Source of the DNA: Vibrio nigripulchritudo ATCC 27043
GTDB lineage: Bacteria; Pseudomonadota; Gammaproteobacteria; Enterobacterales; Vibrionaceae
Assembly (NCBI RefSeq): GCF_000222685.1
Contig: NZ_AFWJ01000013.1
Location: 18,959 to 82,958, forward strand
Length of the DNA stretch: 64,000 nt
Direction of reading: 5' to 3'
The position numbers and the translations under genes were made by a program. Shown here piece after piece: positions 54,906 through 64,000 of this stretch; the first letter of the stretch is position 1, and every line of letters begins with the position of its first letter. Below the pieces are notes generated by a model, which was not told the origin of the DNA, ran no database searches, and was given only the letters and a program-made list of their open reading frames with translations.

Positions 54906-55439
54906 TTACTTCTTCTTAGCTTCTTTGGTACGCACATTTTCATCTGCGTAACGAACACCTTTACCTTTGTAAGGCTCAGGCTCACGGTAAGAACGAATGT
55001 CAGCCGCAACCTGACCAACTAGTTGCTTGTCAGCACCAGTTAGTACGATTTCAGTTTGGCTTGGACATTCAGCTTTAATACCCGCTGGCACTGCGTGCTC
55101 AACTGGGTGAGAGAAGCCTAGAGTTAGGCTAACTGCGTTGCCTTTGATAGCAGCACGGTAACCAACACCCTTAAGGGTTAGCTTCTTAGTAAAGCCTTCA
55201 GTAACACCAACAACCATGTTGTTAGCAAGTGCGCGAGCTGTACCAGCTTGTGCCCATGCGTTAGCAACACCTTCACGTGGACCGAAAGTAAGCTTACCTT
55301 CTTCTTGCGCAACTACTACGCCATCGTTGAATGAACGAGACAGTTCGCCTTTAGGACCTTTAACGCTAAGTTCTTGGCCGTTTAGTTTCACCTCTACGCC
55401 AGCTGGAATAGCGACAGGTGCTTTAGCAACACGAGACAT
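54906..55439 (-). CDS. rplF: 50S ribosomal protein L6
   Basis: 177 residues; [20 protein letters not shown] and the C-terminal [20 protein letters not shown]. Two repeated alpha/beta domains. Confidence 0.98.
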   Translation of the reverse strand: MSRVAKAPVAIPAGVEVKLNGQELSVKGPKGELSRSFNDGVVVAQEEGKLTFGPREGVANAWAQAGTARALANNMVVGVTEGFTKKLTLKGVGYRAAIKGNAVSLTLGFSHPVEHAVPAGIKAECPSQTEIVLTGADKQLVGQVAADIRSYREPEPYKGKGVRYADENVRTKEAKKK

Positions 55440-55454
55440 ATCCTACTCCTATTA

Positions 55455-55847
55455 TTAAGCTACGTAGCAGATGATTTCACCACCAAGACCTGCTTTACGA
55501 GCAGCACGGTCAGACATTAGACCCTTGGAAGTGGAAACTACAGCAACACCCAAACCGCCCATCACAGAAGGTAGCTCGTCTTTCTTTTTGTAGACGCGCA
55601 GACCTGGACGTGAAACACGTTGGATTTGCTCGATTACTGGTTTAGCTTGGAAGTACTTAAGAGTTACTTCTAGCTCTGGTTTCGCTTCGCCGCTTACAGC
55701 GAAGTCTGCGATGTAACCTTCAGCTTTTAGTAGTGCAGCAATTGCAACTTTCAGCTTTGAAGAAGGCATTTTAACAGCAACTTTGTTTGCTGCCTGACCG
55801 TTACGAACGCGGGTCAGCATATCCGAAATCGGATCTTGCATGCTCAT
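55455..55847 (-). CDS. rpsH: 30S ribosomal protein S8
   Basis: 130 residues; [20 protein letters not shown] and [20 protein letters not shown]. In E. coli S8 represses the spc operon at the rplE start. Confidence 0.98.
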   Translation of the reverse strand: MSMQDPISDMLTRVRNGQAANKVAVKMPSSKLKVAIAALLKAEGYIADFAVSGEAKPELEVTLKYFQAKPVIEQIQRVSRPGLRVYKKKDELPSVMGGLGVAVVSTSKGLMSDRAARKAGLGGEIICYVA

Positions 55848-55876
55848 AGATTTTACTCCAAATGATTAAGTGGCAA

Positions 55877-56182
55877 TTACCAGCTAGCCTTACGAAGACC
55901 CGGAATCTCGCCTTTCATGCAAGCTTCACGAACCTTAATACGGCTTAGACCGAACTTACGTAGGTAACCGTGTGGACGACCAGTTTGGTTGCAACGGTTG
56001 CGCTGACGTGATGCACTTGAATCACGTGGAAGAGATTGCAATTTTAGAACTGCATTCCAACGATCTTCTTCAGATGCGTTTACATCGCTAATGATAGCTT
56101 TAAGCGCTGAACGCTTCTCAGCGAACTTAGCTACTAGCTTTGCACGCTTAGCTTCACGTGCTTTCATTGATTGTTTAGCCAT
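55877..56182 (-). CDS. rpsN: 30S ribosomal protein S14
   Basis: 101 residues, the longer zinc-free (C-minus) type: [20 protein letters not shown] and [20 protein letters not shown]. Confidence 0.97.
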   Translation of the reverse strand: MAKQSMKAREAKRAKLVAKFAEKRSALKAIISDVNASEEDRWNAVLKLQSLPRDSSASRQRNRCNQTGRPHGYLRKFGLSRIKVREACMKGEIPGLRKASW

Positions 56183-56199
56183 AACAGTAACCCTTCACC

Positions 56200-56739
56200 T
56201 TACTTACGGAATGGGAAGTTAAAGGCAGCCAGCAGAGCACGGCCTTCCTCATCGGAACTCGCAGACGTCGTGATAGTGATATCAAGACCGCGTACACGAT
56301 CGACTTTATCGTAGTCGATTTCCGGGAAGATGATTTGCTCGCGAACGCCCATGCTGTAGTTACCACGACCGTCAAAGGACTTCGCGCTAACACCACGGAA
56401 ATCACGTACACGTGGAAGTGCAATCGAGATTAGACGCTCGAAGAAATCCCACATACGTTCGCCACGTAAGGTTACTTTACAACCAATTGGGTAGCCTTCA
56501 CGAATCTTGAAGCCTGCTACTGATTTACGCGCTTTAGTGATAAGTGGCTTTTGACCAGAGATCGTTGCCATATCAGCTGCTGCGTTTTCTAGCAGTTTCT
56601 TGTCGTTGATTGCTTCACCAACGCCCATGTTTAGGGTGATTTTTTCAATCCTAGGGACTTGCATGACGCTTGAGTAGCCGAACTCTTTGGTAAGCTCAGC
56701 GACTACAGACGACTTGTAGTAATCATGCAGTTTCGCCAT
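56200..56739 (-). CDS. rplE: 50S ribosomal protein L5
   Basis: 179 residues; [20 protein letters not shown] and [20 protein letters not shown]. Binds 5S rRNA and contacts the P-site tRNA. Confidence 0.98.
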   Translation of the reverse strand: MAKLHDYYKSSVVAELTKEFGYSSVMQVPRIEKITLNMGVGEAINDKKLLENAAADMATISGQKPLITKARKSVAGFKIREGYPIGCKVTLRGERMWDFFERLISIALPRVRDFRGVSAKSFDGRGNYSMGVREQIIFPEIDYDKVDRVRGLDITITTSASSDEEGRALLAAFNFPFRK

Positions 56740-56763
56740 AGTAGAACTCCAAATTACATTCTA

Positions 56764-57081
56764 TTAGTTAGAAACAGTTTCGCCGTTTGATTTGAAGAAA
56801 CGCACTTTTTTGCCTTCTTCAAAACGGAAACCGATGCGGTCTGCTTTACCAGTAGCCGCGTTAAAGATTGCAACGTTAGAAGCATCAATTGCTGCTTCTT
56901 GCTCAACGATGCCACCTTGTTGACCTAGAGCCGGTTGAGGCTTTTGGTGTTTCTTAACAAGGTTGATACCTTCAACGATAACTTTACCGGTTGCTAGAAC
57001 CTTAGTTACTTTACCGCGCTTGCCTTTATCTTTACCGGCAAGAACGATTACTTCGTCGTTACGACGGATTTTAGCTGCCAT
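56764..57081 (-). CDS. rplX: 50S ribosomal protein L24
   Basis: 105 residues from ATG 57081 ([20 protein letters not shown]). The frame stays open 14 codons upstream (to 57123) into the rplN end, but family length and SD favour the internal Met. Confidence 0.97.
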   Translation of the reverse strand: MAAKIRRNDEVIVLAGKDKGKRGKVTKVLATGKVIVEGINLVKKHQKPQPALGQQGGIVEQEAAIDASNVAIFNAATGKADRIGFRFEEGKKVRFFKSNGETVSN

Positions 57082-57094
57082 TGTGTGCCGCTCC

Positions 57095-57466
57095 TTACAG
57101 AACTTCTGGAGCCAGTGAAACAATCTTCATGAATTTCGCGTTACGAAGTTCACGAGTCACTGGACCAAAGATACGTGTGCCGACTGGTTGCTCAGTAGTG
57201 TCGTTCAACAATACACAAGCATTACGGTCGAAGCGAATGACAGAACCGTCTGGACGACGAACGCCTTTACGAGTGCGCACTACCACCGCTTTCAGAACAT
57301 CACCTTTCTTAACTTTACCGCGTGGAATTGCTTCCTTAACAGTAACTTTGATGATATCTCCGATATGTGCATAACGGCGGTGAGAGCCACCCAGAACCTT
57401 AATACACATTACTCTGCGAGCGCCGGAGTTATCCGCAGCGTCGAGTGTACTTTGCATTTGGATCAT
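57095..57466 (-). CDS. rplN: 50S ribosomal protein L14
   Basis: 123 residues; [20 protein letters not shown] and [13 protein letters not shown]. First gene of the spc operon; the upstream terminator and probable promoter separate it from rpsQ. Confidence 0.98.
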   Translation of the reverse strand: MIQMQSTLDAADNSGARRVMCIKVLGGSHRRYAHIGDIIKVTVKEAIPRGKVKKGDVLKAVVVRTRKGVRRPDGSVIRFDRNACVLLNDTTEQPVGTRIFGPVTRELRNAKFMKIVSLAPEVL

Positions 57467-57535
57467 TTTAGTGCTCCGCTAAATATTAAAACTAGACCCT
57501 TCACGGGTCGGGCTGCCTCTTTATAAGGGCTGCGA

Positions 57536-57607
57536 ATTGTACCACCCTTTTTTGTACTTGGGTAGCCAAAAAATAAGCGGCCCCAAAAATAATTTGGAGC
57601 CGCTTTT
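57536..57607 (-). terminator. End of S10 operon and probable spc promoter
   Basis: A stem AAGCGGC, C, CCAAA with TTTGG, A, GCCGCTT (57575-57607) follows rpsQ and has T-runs on the minus strand, so it ends or attenuates S10 transcription. Just downstream TACAAT (57541-57536, minus) can be the -10 of a separate spc promoter; its -35 is weak. Confidence 0.7.
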
Positions 57608-57627
57608 TCTATCGTATCAAAACGAAA

Positions 57628-57882
57628 TTAGTACTTCGCTTTTTCTACAACTTTTACCAAAGTCCAAGACTTCTTCTTAGACAGTGGACGACACTCTTGA
57701 ATCTCAACGGTATCGCCTAGGCCACACTCGTTGTTTTCGTCGTGTGCGTGCAGTTTAGTCGTACGCTTTACGAACTTGCCGTAAATTGGGTGTTTCACCA
57801 TGCGTTCGATTGCAACAACGATAGACTTGTCCATCTTGTCGCTAACTACACGACCTTGTTGAGTACGAATTTTGTCGCTCAT
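57628..57882 (-). CDS. rpsQ: 30S ribosomal protein S17
   Basis: 84 residues; [20 protein letters not shown] and [20 protein letters not shown]. Last gene of the S10 operon; its first base is shared with the end of rpmC. Confidence 0.97.
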   Translation of the reverse strand: MSDKIRTQQGRVVSDKMDKSIVVAIERMVKHPIYGKFVKRTTKLHAHDENNECGLGDTVEIQECRPLSKKKSWTLVKVVEKAKY

Positions 57883-58073
57883 TATGCGCCTGCCTTCTCA
57901 GTCAAAACAGTTTTCACACGTGCGATATCACGGCGCACAGCTTTCAGAGTATGAGTCTGCTGTAGTTGACCAGTTGCAGCTTGCATGCGCAAGTTGAACT
58001 GCTCGCGCAGCAAATTCAATAGCTCAGCGTTAAGCTCTTCAACGCTTTTTTCGCGTAGATCTAGTGCTTTCAT
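57882..58073 (-). CDS. rpmC: 50S ribosomal protein L29
   Basis: 63 residues from ATG 58073 ([20 protein letters not shown]); an extra Met codon upstream is ignored by family comparison. Overlaps rplP and rpsQ by single bases. Confidence 0.96.
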   Translation of the reverse strand: MKALDLREKSVEELNAELLNLLREQFNLRMQAATGQLQQTHTLKAVRRDIARVKTVLTEKAGA

Positions 58074-58483
58074 CACATCACCTGCTTAGTTACAAAGGTA
58101 GTTTTTACAGGCAGTTTACGTGCCGCAAGGCGGAACGCTTCACGTGCCAACTCTTCAGGTACGCCATTCATTTCGTACATAACCTTACCAGGTTGGATTT
58201 GGGCTACCCAGTACTCAACGTTACCTTTACCCTTACCTTGACGAACTTCAAGCGGTTTTTCAGTGATAGGCTTGTCTGGGAAAATACGAATCCAGATTTG
58301 ACCTTGACGTTTAATGTGACGTGTCATAGCACGACGAGCCGCTTCAATCTGACGAGCAGTGATACGACCACGGCCAACAGCTTTAAGACCGAATTCGCCG
58401 AAGCTTACTTCAGTACCTTTAGCTAGACCACGGTTGCGACCAGTCTGAACCTTACGGAACTTAGTACGTTTAGGTTGTAGCAT
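58073..58483 (-). CDS. rplP: 50S ribosomal protein L16
   Basis: 136 residues; [20 protein letters not shown] and [20 protein letters not shown]. Organises the peptidyl-transferase and A-site region. Confidence 0.98.
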   Translation of the reverse strand: MLQPKRTKFRKVQTGRNRGLAKGTEVSFGEFGLKAVGRGRITARQIEAARRAMTRHIKRQGQIWIRIFPDKPITEKPLEVRQGKGKGNVEYWVAQIQPGKVMYEMNGVPEELAREAFRLAARKLPVKTTFVTKQVM

Positions 58484-58494
58484 CAGTCGACTCC

Positions 58495-59193
58495 TTACTT
58501 ACGGCCTTTACGCTGCTTCTTAGGCTTGTCGCCTTTTGGCTCTACAGCGTTAGCTGCTGGCATGCCGCCTAGGATCTCACCTTTGAAGATCCAAACTTTA
58601 ATGCCGATTACACCGTATTGGGTGTGAGCCGAAGAAGTTGCGTAATCAATGTCAGCACGAAGAGTGTGTAGAGGTACACGACCTTCACGATACCACTCAG
58701 TACGTGCGATTTCAGCGCCGCCTAGACGACCGCTTACTTCCACTTTGATACCTTTAGCGCCTAGACGCATTGCGTTTTGTACCGCACGCTTCATAGCACG
58801 ACGGAACATAACACGACGTTCTAGCTGAGACGCGATGCTGTCACCAACAAGTTGTGCGTCCAACTCAGGTTTGCGTACTTCAGCGATGTTAATTTGCGCT
58901 GGTACACCTGCGATTTTAGCTACAGCTGTGCGTAGCTTCTCTACGTCTTCGCCTTTCTTACCGATTACAACGCCTGGACGAGCAGTGTGAATAGTCACAC
59001 GGATGCTCTTAGCAGGACGCTCGATAACGATACGTGAAAGAGACGCTTTCGAAAGTTCCTTCGTTAGGAACTGACGTACCTTGAAGTCGCCGTCTAGGTT
59101 GTCAGCGAAATCTTTGGTGTTAGCAAACCAAGTAGCATTCCAAGGCTTAACGATGCCAAGACGAATACCATTAGGATGTACTTTTTGACCCAT
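58495..59193 (-). CDS. rpsC: 30S ribosomal protein S3
   Basis: 232 residues; [22 protein letters not shown] domain with [14 protein letters not shown], and a basic tail [14 protein letters not shown]. Confidence 0.98.
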   Translation of the reverse strand: MGQKVHPNGIRLGIVKPWNATWFANTKDFADNLDGDFKVRQFLTKELSKASLSRIVIERPAKSIRVTIHTARPGVVIGKKGEDVEKLRTAVAKIAGVPAQINIAEVRKPELDAQLVGDSIASQLERRVMFRRAMKRAVQNAMRLGAKGIKVEVSGRLGGAEIARTEWYREGRVPLHTLRADIDYATSSAHTQYGVIGIKVWIFKGEILGGMPAANAVEPKGDKPKKQRKGRK

Positions 59194-59212
59194 TGCTTAC
59201 TCTCCTAGTCTC

Positions 59213-59545
59213 TTAGCGATCTGCTACAACAACAGTGATGTGGCTTGAACGCTTCAAGATACGATCCGCACGACCTTTCGCACGAGGCATAATACGCTTC
59301 ATGGTTGGGCCTTCATCTACGAAGATTTTAGCGACATTCAGATCGTCGATGTCTGCACCTTCGTTATGCTCTGCATTCGCGATTGCTGATTCCAGAACTT
59401 TCTTGATTAGTTCAGCAGCTTTTTTGTTGCTGAAAGTTAGAAGTTCTAGAGCCTGATCCACAGATTTACCGCGGATTTGGTCTGCAACTAAGCGAGCTTT
59501 CTGAGGAGAAATACGAGCAAAGTTATGTTTAGCAATAGCTTCCAT
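59213..59545 (-). CDS. rplV: 50S ribosomal protein L22
   Basis: 110 residues; [20 protein letters not shown] and the beta-hairpin [20 protein letters not shown] that reaches into the exit tunnel. Confidence 0.98.
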   Translation of the reverse strand: MEAIAKHNFARISPQKARLVADQIRGKSVDQALELLTFSNKKAAELIKKVLESAIANAEHNEGADIDDLNVAKIFVDEGPTMKRIMPRAKGRADRILKRSSHITVVVADR

Positions 59546-59555
59546 TATTTACTCC

Positions 59556-60679
<1,124 letters not shown>

Positions 60680-60695
60680 TTTTCAACTACTCCTG

Positions 60696-60998
60696 TTATT
60701 CCGCGCCGCCAACAAAGTCAAGATCTTGACCTTCTTTCAAAGTAACGTACGCTTTCTTAACGTCGCTGCGGCGACCTTGGCGTAGACCTTGACGTTTGGT
60801 CTTACCCTTAGTGATAAGAGTATTTACAGACTTAACTTCAACTTCAAAAAGCTTTTCTACAGCAGCTTTGATCTCTTTCTTAGTTGCATCTTTTGCTACT
60901 TTGAAAACGATAGTGTTCGCTTTCTCAGCAGCCATAGTTGCTTTTTCAGAGATGTGCGGCGCACGTAGAACTTTTAGGATACGCTCTTCAGTGATCAT
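60696..60998 (-). CDS. rplW: 50S ribosomal protein L23
   Basis: 100 residues; [20 protein letters not shown] and [20 protein letters not shown]. Docking site for trigger factor and SRP at the tunnel exit. Overlaps rplD by four bases. Confidence 0.98.
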
Positions 60999-61597
60999 GC
61001 TAGCATCTCCTCAACTTGCTTAACTGCTTCAGCAGTCATTACAACTTTGTCGAACGCGATTAGTGAAACTGGGTCGATACCAGCAACGTCACGTGCGTCA
61101 ACTTTGTATAGGTTACGAGCAGCTAGGAATAGATTCTCATCTACTTCGCTAGTCACGATTAGCGCGTCAGTTAGCTCAAGCTCTTTAAGCTTAGCTACAA
61201 GCTCTTTAGTTTTTGGCGCTTCAACTGAGAAGCTATCAACAACGATTAGACGCTCTTGACGAACTAGCTCAGAAAGAATGCTCTTCATAGCACCACGGTA
61301 CATTTTCTTGTTTACTTTTTGGCTGTGATCTTGTGGTTTCGCAGCAAAAGTAACACCACCTGTACGCCAGATTGGGCTACGGATTGTACCAGCACGTGCA
61401 CGGCCAGTACCTTTTTGACGCCATGGCTTAGCGCCACCGCCAGATACTTCAGAACGAGTCTTTTGAGCACGAGTACCTTGACGAGCACCTGCTGCGTACG
61501 CAACAACTACTTGGTGTACAAGAGCTTCGTTGAAGTCACGTCCGAAAGTAGTCTCGGAAACAGTTAGTGCATCAGCACCTTTAACCATCAATTCCAT
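60995..61597 (-). CDS. rplD: 50S ribosomal protein L4
   Basis: 200 residues; [20 protein letters not shown] and [20 protein letters not shown]. In E. coli L4 also represses the S10 operon at its leader. Confidence 0.98.
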   Translation of the reverse strand: MELMVKGADALTVSETTFGRDFNEALVHQVVVAYAAGARQGTRAQKTRSEVSGGGAKPWRQKGTGRARAGTIRSPIWRTGGVTFAAKPQDHSQKVNKKMYRGAMKSILSELVRQERLIVVDSFSVEAPKTKELVAKLKELELTDALIVTSEVDENLFLAARNLYKVDARDVAGIDPVSLIAFDKVVMTAEAVKQVEEMLA

Positions 61598-61613
61598 TAC
61601 TTACTCCTAGACG

Positions 61614-62243
61614 TTATGCTTTAACAGCTGGTTTTACGATCACGTTGCCGCCAGTTGCGCCTGGTACTGCACCTTTAATAAGAAGCAGATTGCGCTCAGC
61701 GTCTACGCGTACGATCTCTAGGTTTTGAGTCGTTACACGCTCAGCACCCATGTGACCTGCCATTTTCTTGCCTTTAAACACGCGACCTGGAGTCTGACAT
61801 TGACCGATAGAACCAGGAGCACGGTGAGACAATGAGTTACCGTGAGACATATCTTGAGTACGGAAATTCCAACGCTTAACAGCGCCTTGGAAACCTTTAC
61901 CTTTAGATGTGCCAGTAACGTCTACTTTTTTAACTTCGTTGAAAAGTTCTACGTTTAGCTCAGCGCCAACTTCAAACTCTTCGCCGTTTTCTAAACGGAA
62001 TTCCCAAAGACCGCGACCAGCTTCAACACCTGCTTTCGCAAAGTGACCAGCTTCGGCTTTAACAACACGGTTAGCTTTCTTAGCACCAGTAGTTACCTGG
62101 ATTGCTGCATAGCCGTCAGTCTCAAGAGTTTTCACTTGAGAAATACGGTTCGCTTCAACCTCAACAACAGTTACTGGGATAGAAACGCCTTCTTCGGTAA
62201 ATACGCGGGTCATACCCACTTTACGTCCGACTAGACCAATCAT
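61614..62243 (-). CDS. rplC: 50S ribosomal protein L3
   Basis: 209 residues; [20 protein letters not shown] and [20 protein letters not shown] with the loop [20 protein letters not shown]. Confidence 0.98.
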   Translation of the reverse strand: MIGLVGRKVGMTRVFTEEGVSIPVTVVEVEANRISQVKTLETDGYAAIQVTTGAKKANRVVKAEAGHFAKAGVEAGRGLWEFRLENGEEFEVGAELNVELFNEVKKVDVTGTSKGKGFQGAVKRWNFRTQDMSHGNSLSHRAPGSIGQCQTPGRVFKGKKMAGHMGAERVTTQNLEIVRVDAERNLLLIKGAVPGATGGNVIVKPAVKA

Positions 62244-62257
62244 TCTTCTAATCTCCC

Positions 62258-62818
<561 letters not shown>

Positions 62819-62824
62819 CGCGGT

Positions 62825-62852
62825 ATTATACAGATCACAAAGTTGTATGCAA
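62825..62852 (-). promoter_or_regulatory. S10 operon promoter
   Basis: On the minus strand TTGCAT (62852-62847), 16-base spacer, TATAAT (62830-62825): a strong sigma-70 promoter about 255 bases before rpsJ. Confidence 0.8.
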
Positions 62853-62891
62853 GAGTCGTTGGAAAATTAGTCTAAAAAGAAGACAAATAGT

Positions 62892-62925
62892 AAAAAAGCG
62901 AACCCTTGTTGGGGGTTCGCTTTTT
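62892..62925 (-). terminator. Terminator of bfd-bfr
   Basis: AAAAAAGCGAACCC, TTGTTG, GGGGTTCGCTTTTT just after bfr; T-run on the minus strand as well. Confidence 0.9.
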
Positions 62926-62946
62926 ATGTAATCGTATTAATTTGAA

Positions 62947-63423
62947 CTAGTCTTCGTCGACAAACTGTGCTTGTTGATAGTTTTCGATTCCGACTTTATC
63001 TATTAAGCCAAGCTGCGTTTCAAGCCAATCAACATGTTCTTCTTCGTCTTCTAAGATATCCTGAAAAAGGTCTCTTGAAACAAAATCGCGAACATTTTCC
63101 GCATAGGCAATTGCTTCTTTCAGATCCGGGATTGCGTCCATTTCAAGCTTAAGGTCGCACTCCAACATTTCCTTGGTGTCTTCACCTATCATCAACTTGC
63201 CGAGATCTTGCAAATTTGGCAAACCTTCAAGAAACAAAATACGCTCAATCAGATGATCAGCATGTTTCATTTCGTCGATAGATTCTTCGTACTCTTTTTC
63301 AGCAAGGTGCTTTAAGCCCCAATCTTTGTACATGCGTGCATGTAAGAAGTACTGATTAATAGCAACAAGTTCGTTTCCTAAAATGGTGTTAAGGTGTTGA
63401 ATGATTTTTGGATCACCTTTCAT
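62947..63423 (-). CDS. bfr: Bacterioferritin
   Basis: 158 residues from ATG 63423, with AAGGAGG eight bases upstream; the longer frame from 63465 is rejected. Haem ligand Met52 and ferroxidase residues Glu18, Glu51 and His54 are present ([34 protein letters not shown]). Forms a 24-mer shell storing iron with haem at dimer interfaces. Bfd is encoded upstream; iron release needs it. Confidence 0.96.
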   Translation of the reverse strand: MKGDPKIIQHLNTILGNELVAINQYFLHARMYKDWGLKHLAEKEYEESIDEMKHADHLIERILFLEGLPNLQDLGKLMIGEDTKEMLECDLKLEMDAIPDLKEAIAYAENVRDFVSRDLFQDILEDEEEHVDWLETQLGLIDKVGIENYQQAQFVDED

Positions 63424-63509
63424 GACAAAGCCCTCCTTGATCGGCTCTTTTAACTTTAGAACCAATTAAGAAGGTGTCAAAATCATTTTAGGGCATTCTC
63501 AAAAATGAG

Positions 63510-63698
63510 TTAGCCGACTTTCTTATATAACGTTGCTACTGTGTCGTTAAGAATTTCCTTAGCACTTTTTACGCATTTACCACATTGAGATCCGAGTGGC
63601 GTACATTGCCTAATTCCCTTGATATCTGTGATGCCCTCTTCAAGAGCAAGCTGTCGAATTTTTTTGTCGGATACACCGTGGCAAATACAAACAAACAT
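63510..63698 (-). CDS. bfd: Bacterioferritin-associated ferredoxin
   Basis: 62 residues. Four [2Fe-2S] ligands: Cys4, Cys6, Cys39 and Cys42 (VCICHGVS and QCGKC). Passes electrons into bacterioferritin to release iron. First gene of bfd-bfr; Fur-like site upstream. Confidence 0.94.
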   Translation of the reverse strand: MFVCICHGVSDKKIRQLALEEGITDIKGIRQCTPLGSQCGKCVKSAKEILNDTVATLYKKVG

Positions 63699-63735
63699 TT
63701 TTTACATCCAATTTACTTCAATTAGAAATATAAAC

Positions 63736-63751
63736 GAGAATGGTTAGCATT
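63736..63751 (-). promoter_or_regulatory. Candidate Fur box upstream of bfd
   Basis: AATGCTAACCATTCTC on the minus strand fits the AATGATAATCATTCTC pattern at 13 of 16 positions, 38 bases before the bfd start. Repression by Fur in iron sufficiency is expected for bfd. Confidence 0.5.
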
Positions 63752-63830
63752 GCCAATCCTATTGGCATTTTGATTAGAATGATTGGTTATATAAAGGTGA
63801 GGGGATGAGAAAGGAATTGATACATAAACA

Positions 63831-63856
63831 AAAAGAGGAGCCTAAGCTCCTCTTTT
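63831..63856 (-). terminator. Terminator of tuf
   Basis: AAAAGAGGAGC, CTAA, GCTCCTCTTTT following the tuf stop. Confidence 0.9.
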
Positions 63857-63887
63857 CAAGATGCGATTATCGCAAAATCATTCGATA

Positions 63888-64000
63888 TTAGTCGAAGATT
63901 TTCGCAACAACACCAGCACCTACTGTACGGCCACCTTCACGGATTGCGAAACGTAGACCTTCGTCCATCGCGATTGGAGCGATTAGTTCAACAGTCATTT
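63888..64000 (-). CDS. tuf: Elongation factor Tu, C-terminal end (partial)
   Basis: The last 37 codons read [36 protein letters not shown] and stop: the invariant EF-Tu C-terminus (domain III). The rest lies beyond the right edge. Placed as in Vibrio, upstream of bfd. Whether it is tufA or tufB cannot be told here. Confidence 0.95.
   Translation of the reverse strand, partial: MTVELIAPIAMDEGLRFAIREGGRTVGAGVVAKIFD

Overview
The window looks like a chromosome segment of a marine gammaproteobacterium, most likely a Vibrio. The support is the gene content and order: argF next to pyrBI with a pyrL attenuator, a ZrgA-type zinc locus, msrA/ytfJ/rraB/oapA-fklB, and an intact S10-spc-alpha ribosomal block followed by bfr, bfd and tuf. 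No rRNA gene, tRNA gene, transposase or CRISPR array was seen.

Positions 1-9.4 kb are accessory DNA. At the left edge are a 3-TM phage-type holin and a second small membrane protein cut by the window. Next come two paralogous acidic proteins of about 300 residues with haemolysin-type (RTX-like) Gly/Asp repeats and C-terminal tails like type I secretion signals. Between them lies an unknown 184-residue gene. Then comes a compact leftward operon of ten small genes (4582-7741): four clear RebB-family R-body proteins, six smaller relatives or partners, and a downstream 35-residue membrane peptide. Upstream on the same strand is an unusual regulator that joins a degenerate NtrC-like AAA+ domain to an AraC-type DNA-binding domain. 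I read this block as an R-body (refractile body, a contractile protein ribbon) locus. It is the main item of interest.

Positions 9.4-29.9 kb are mostly ordinary chromosome: msrA, DUF1107, ytfJ; a divergent D-amino-acid cluster (D-aminoacylase, D-serine dehydratase-like enzyme, two RidA-type proteins); an M48 protease with a DUF898 protein; a MarR-GNAT fusion behind a perfect palindrome; rraB; arcA, argF and pyrL-pyrB-pyrI; and a zinc-uptake cluster with a histidine-repeat protein, ABC ATPase and permease.

Positions 29.9-48.8 kb hold cobA-cysD-cysN-SLC13 permease-cysC (sulfate uptake and activation), cpdB, a Crp/Fnr-type regulator, small transferase and transporter genes, a six-gene operon ending in an OlsF-like bifunctional acyltransferase, oapA-like and fklB, and metY.

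Positions 48.9-64 kb read leftwards: tuf (partial), bfd-bfr, then the S10 operon (rpsJ to rpsQ), a terminator, the spc operon (rplN to rpmJ) and the alpha operon (rpsM to rplQ). Several start codons were moved inward where a Shine-Dalgarno (SD) sequence lies inside the longest open frame.
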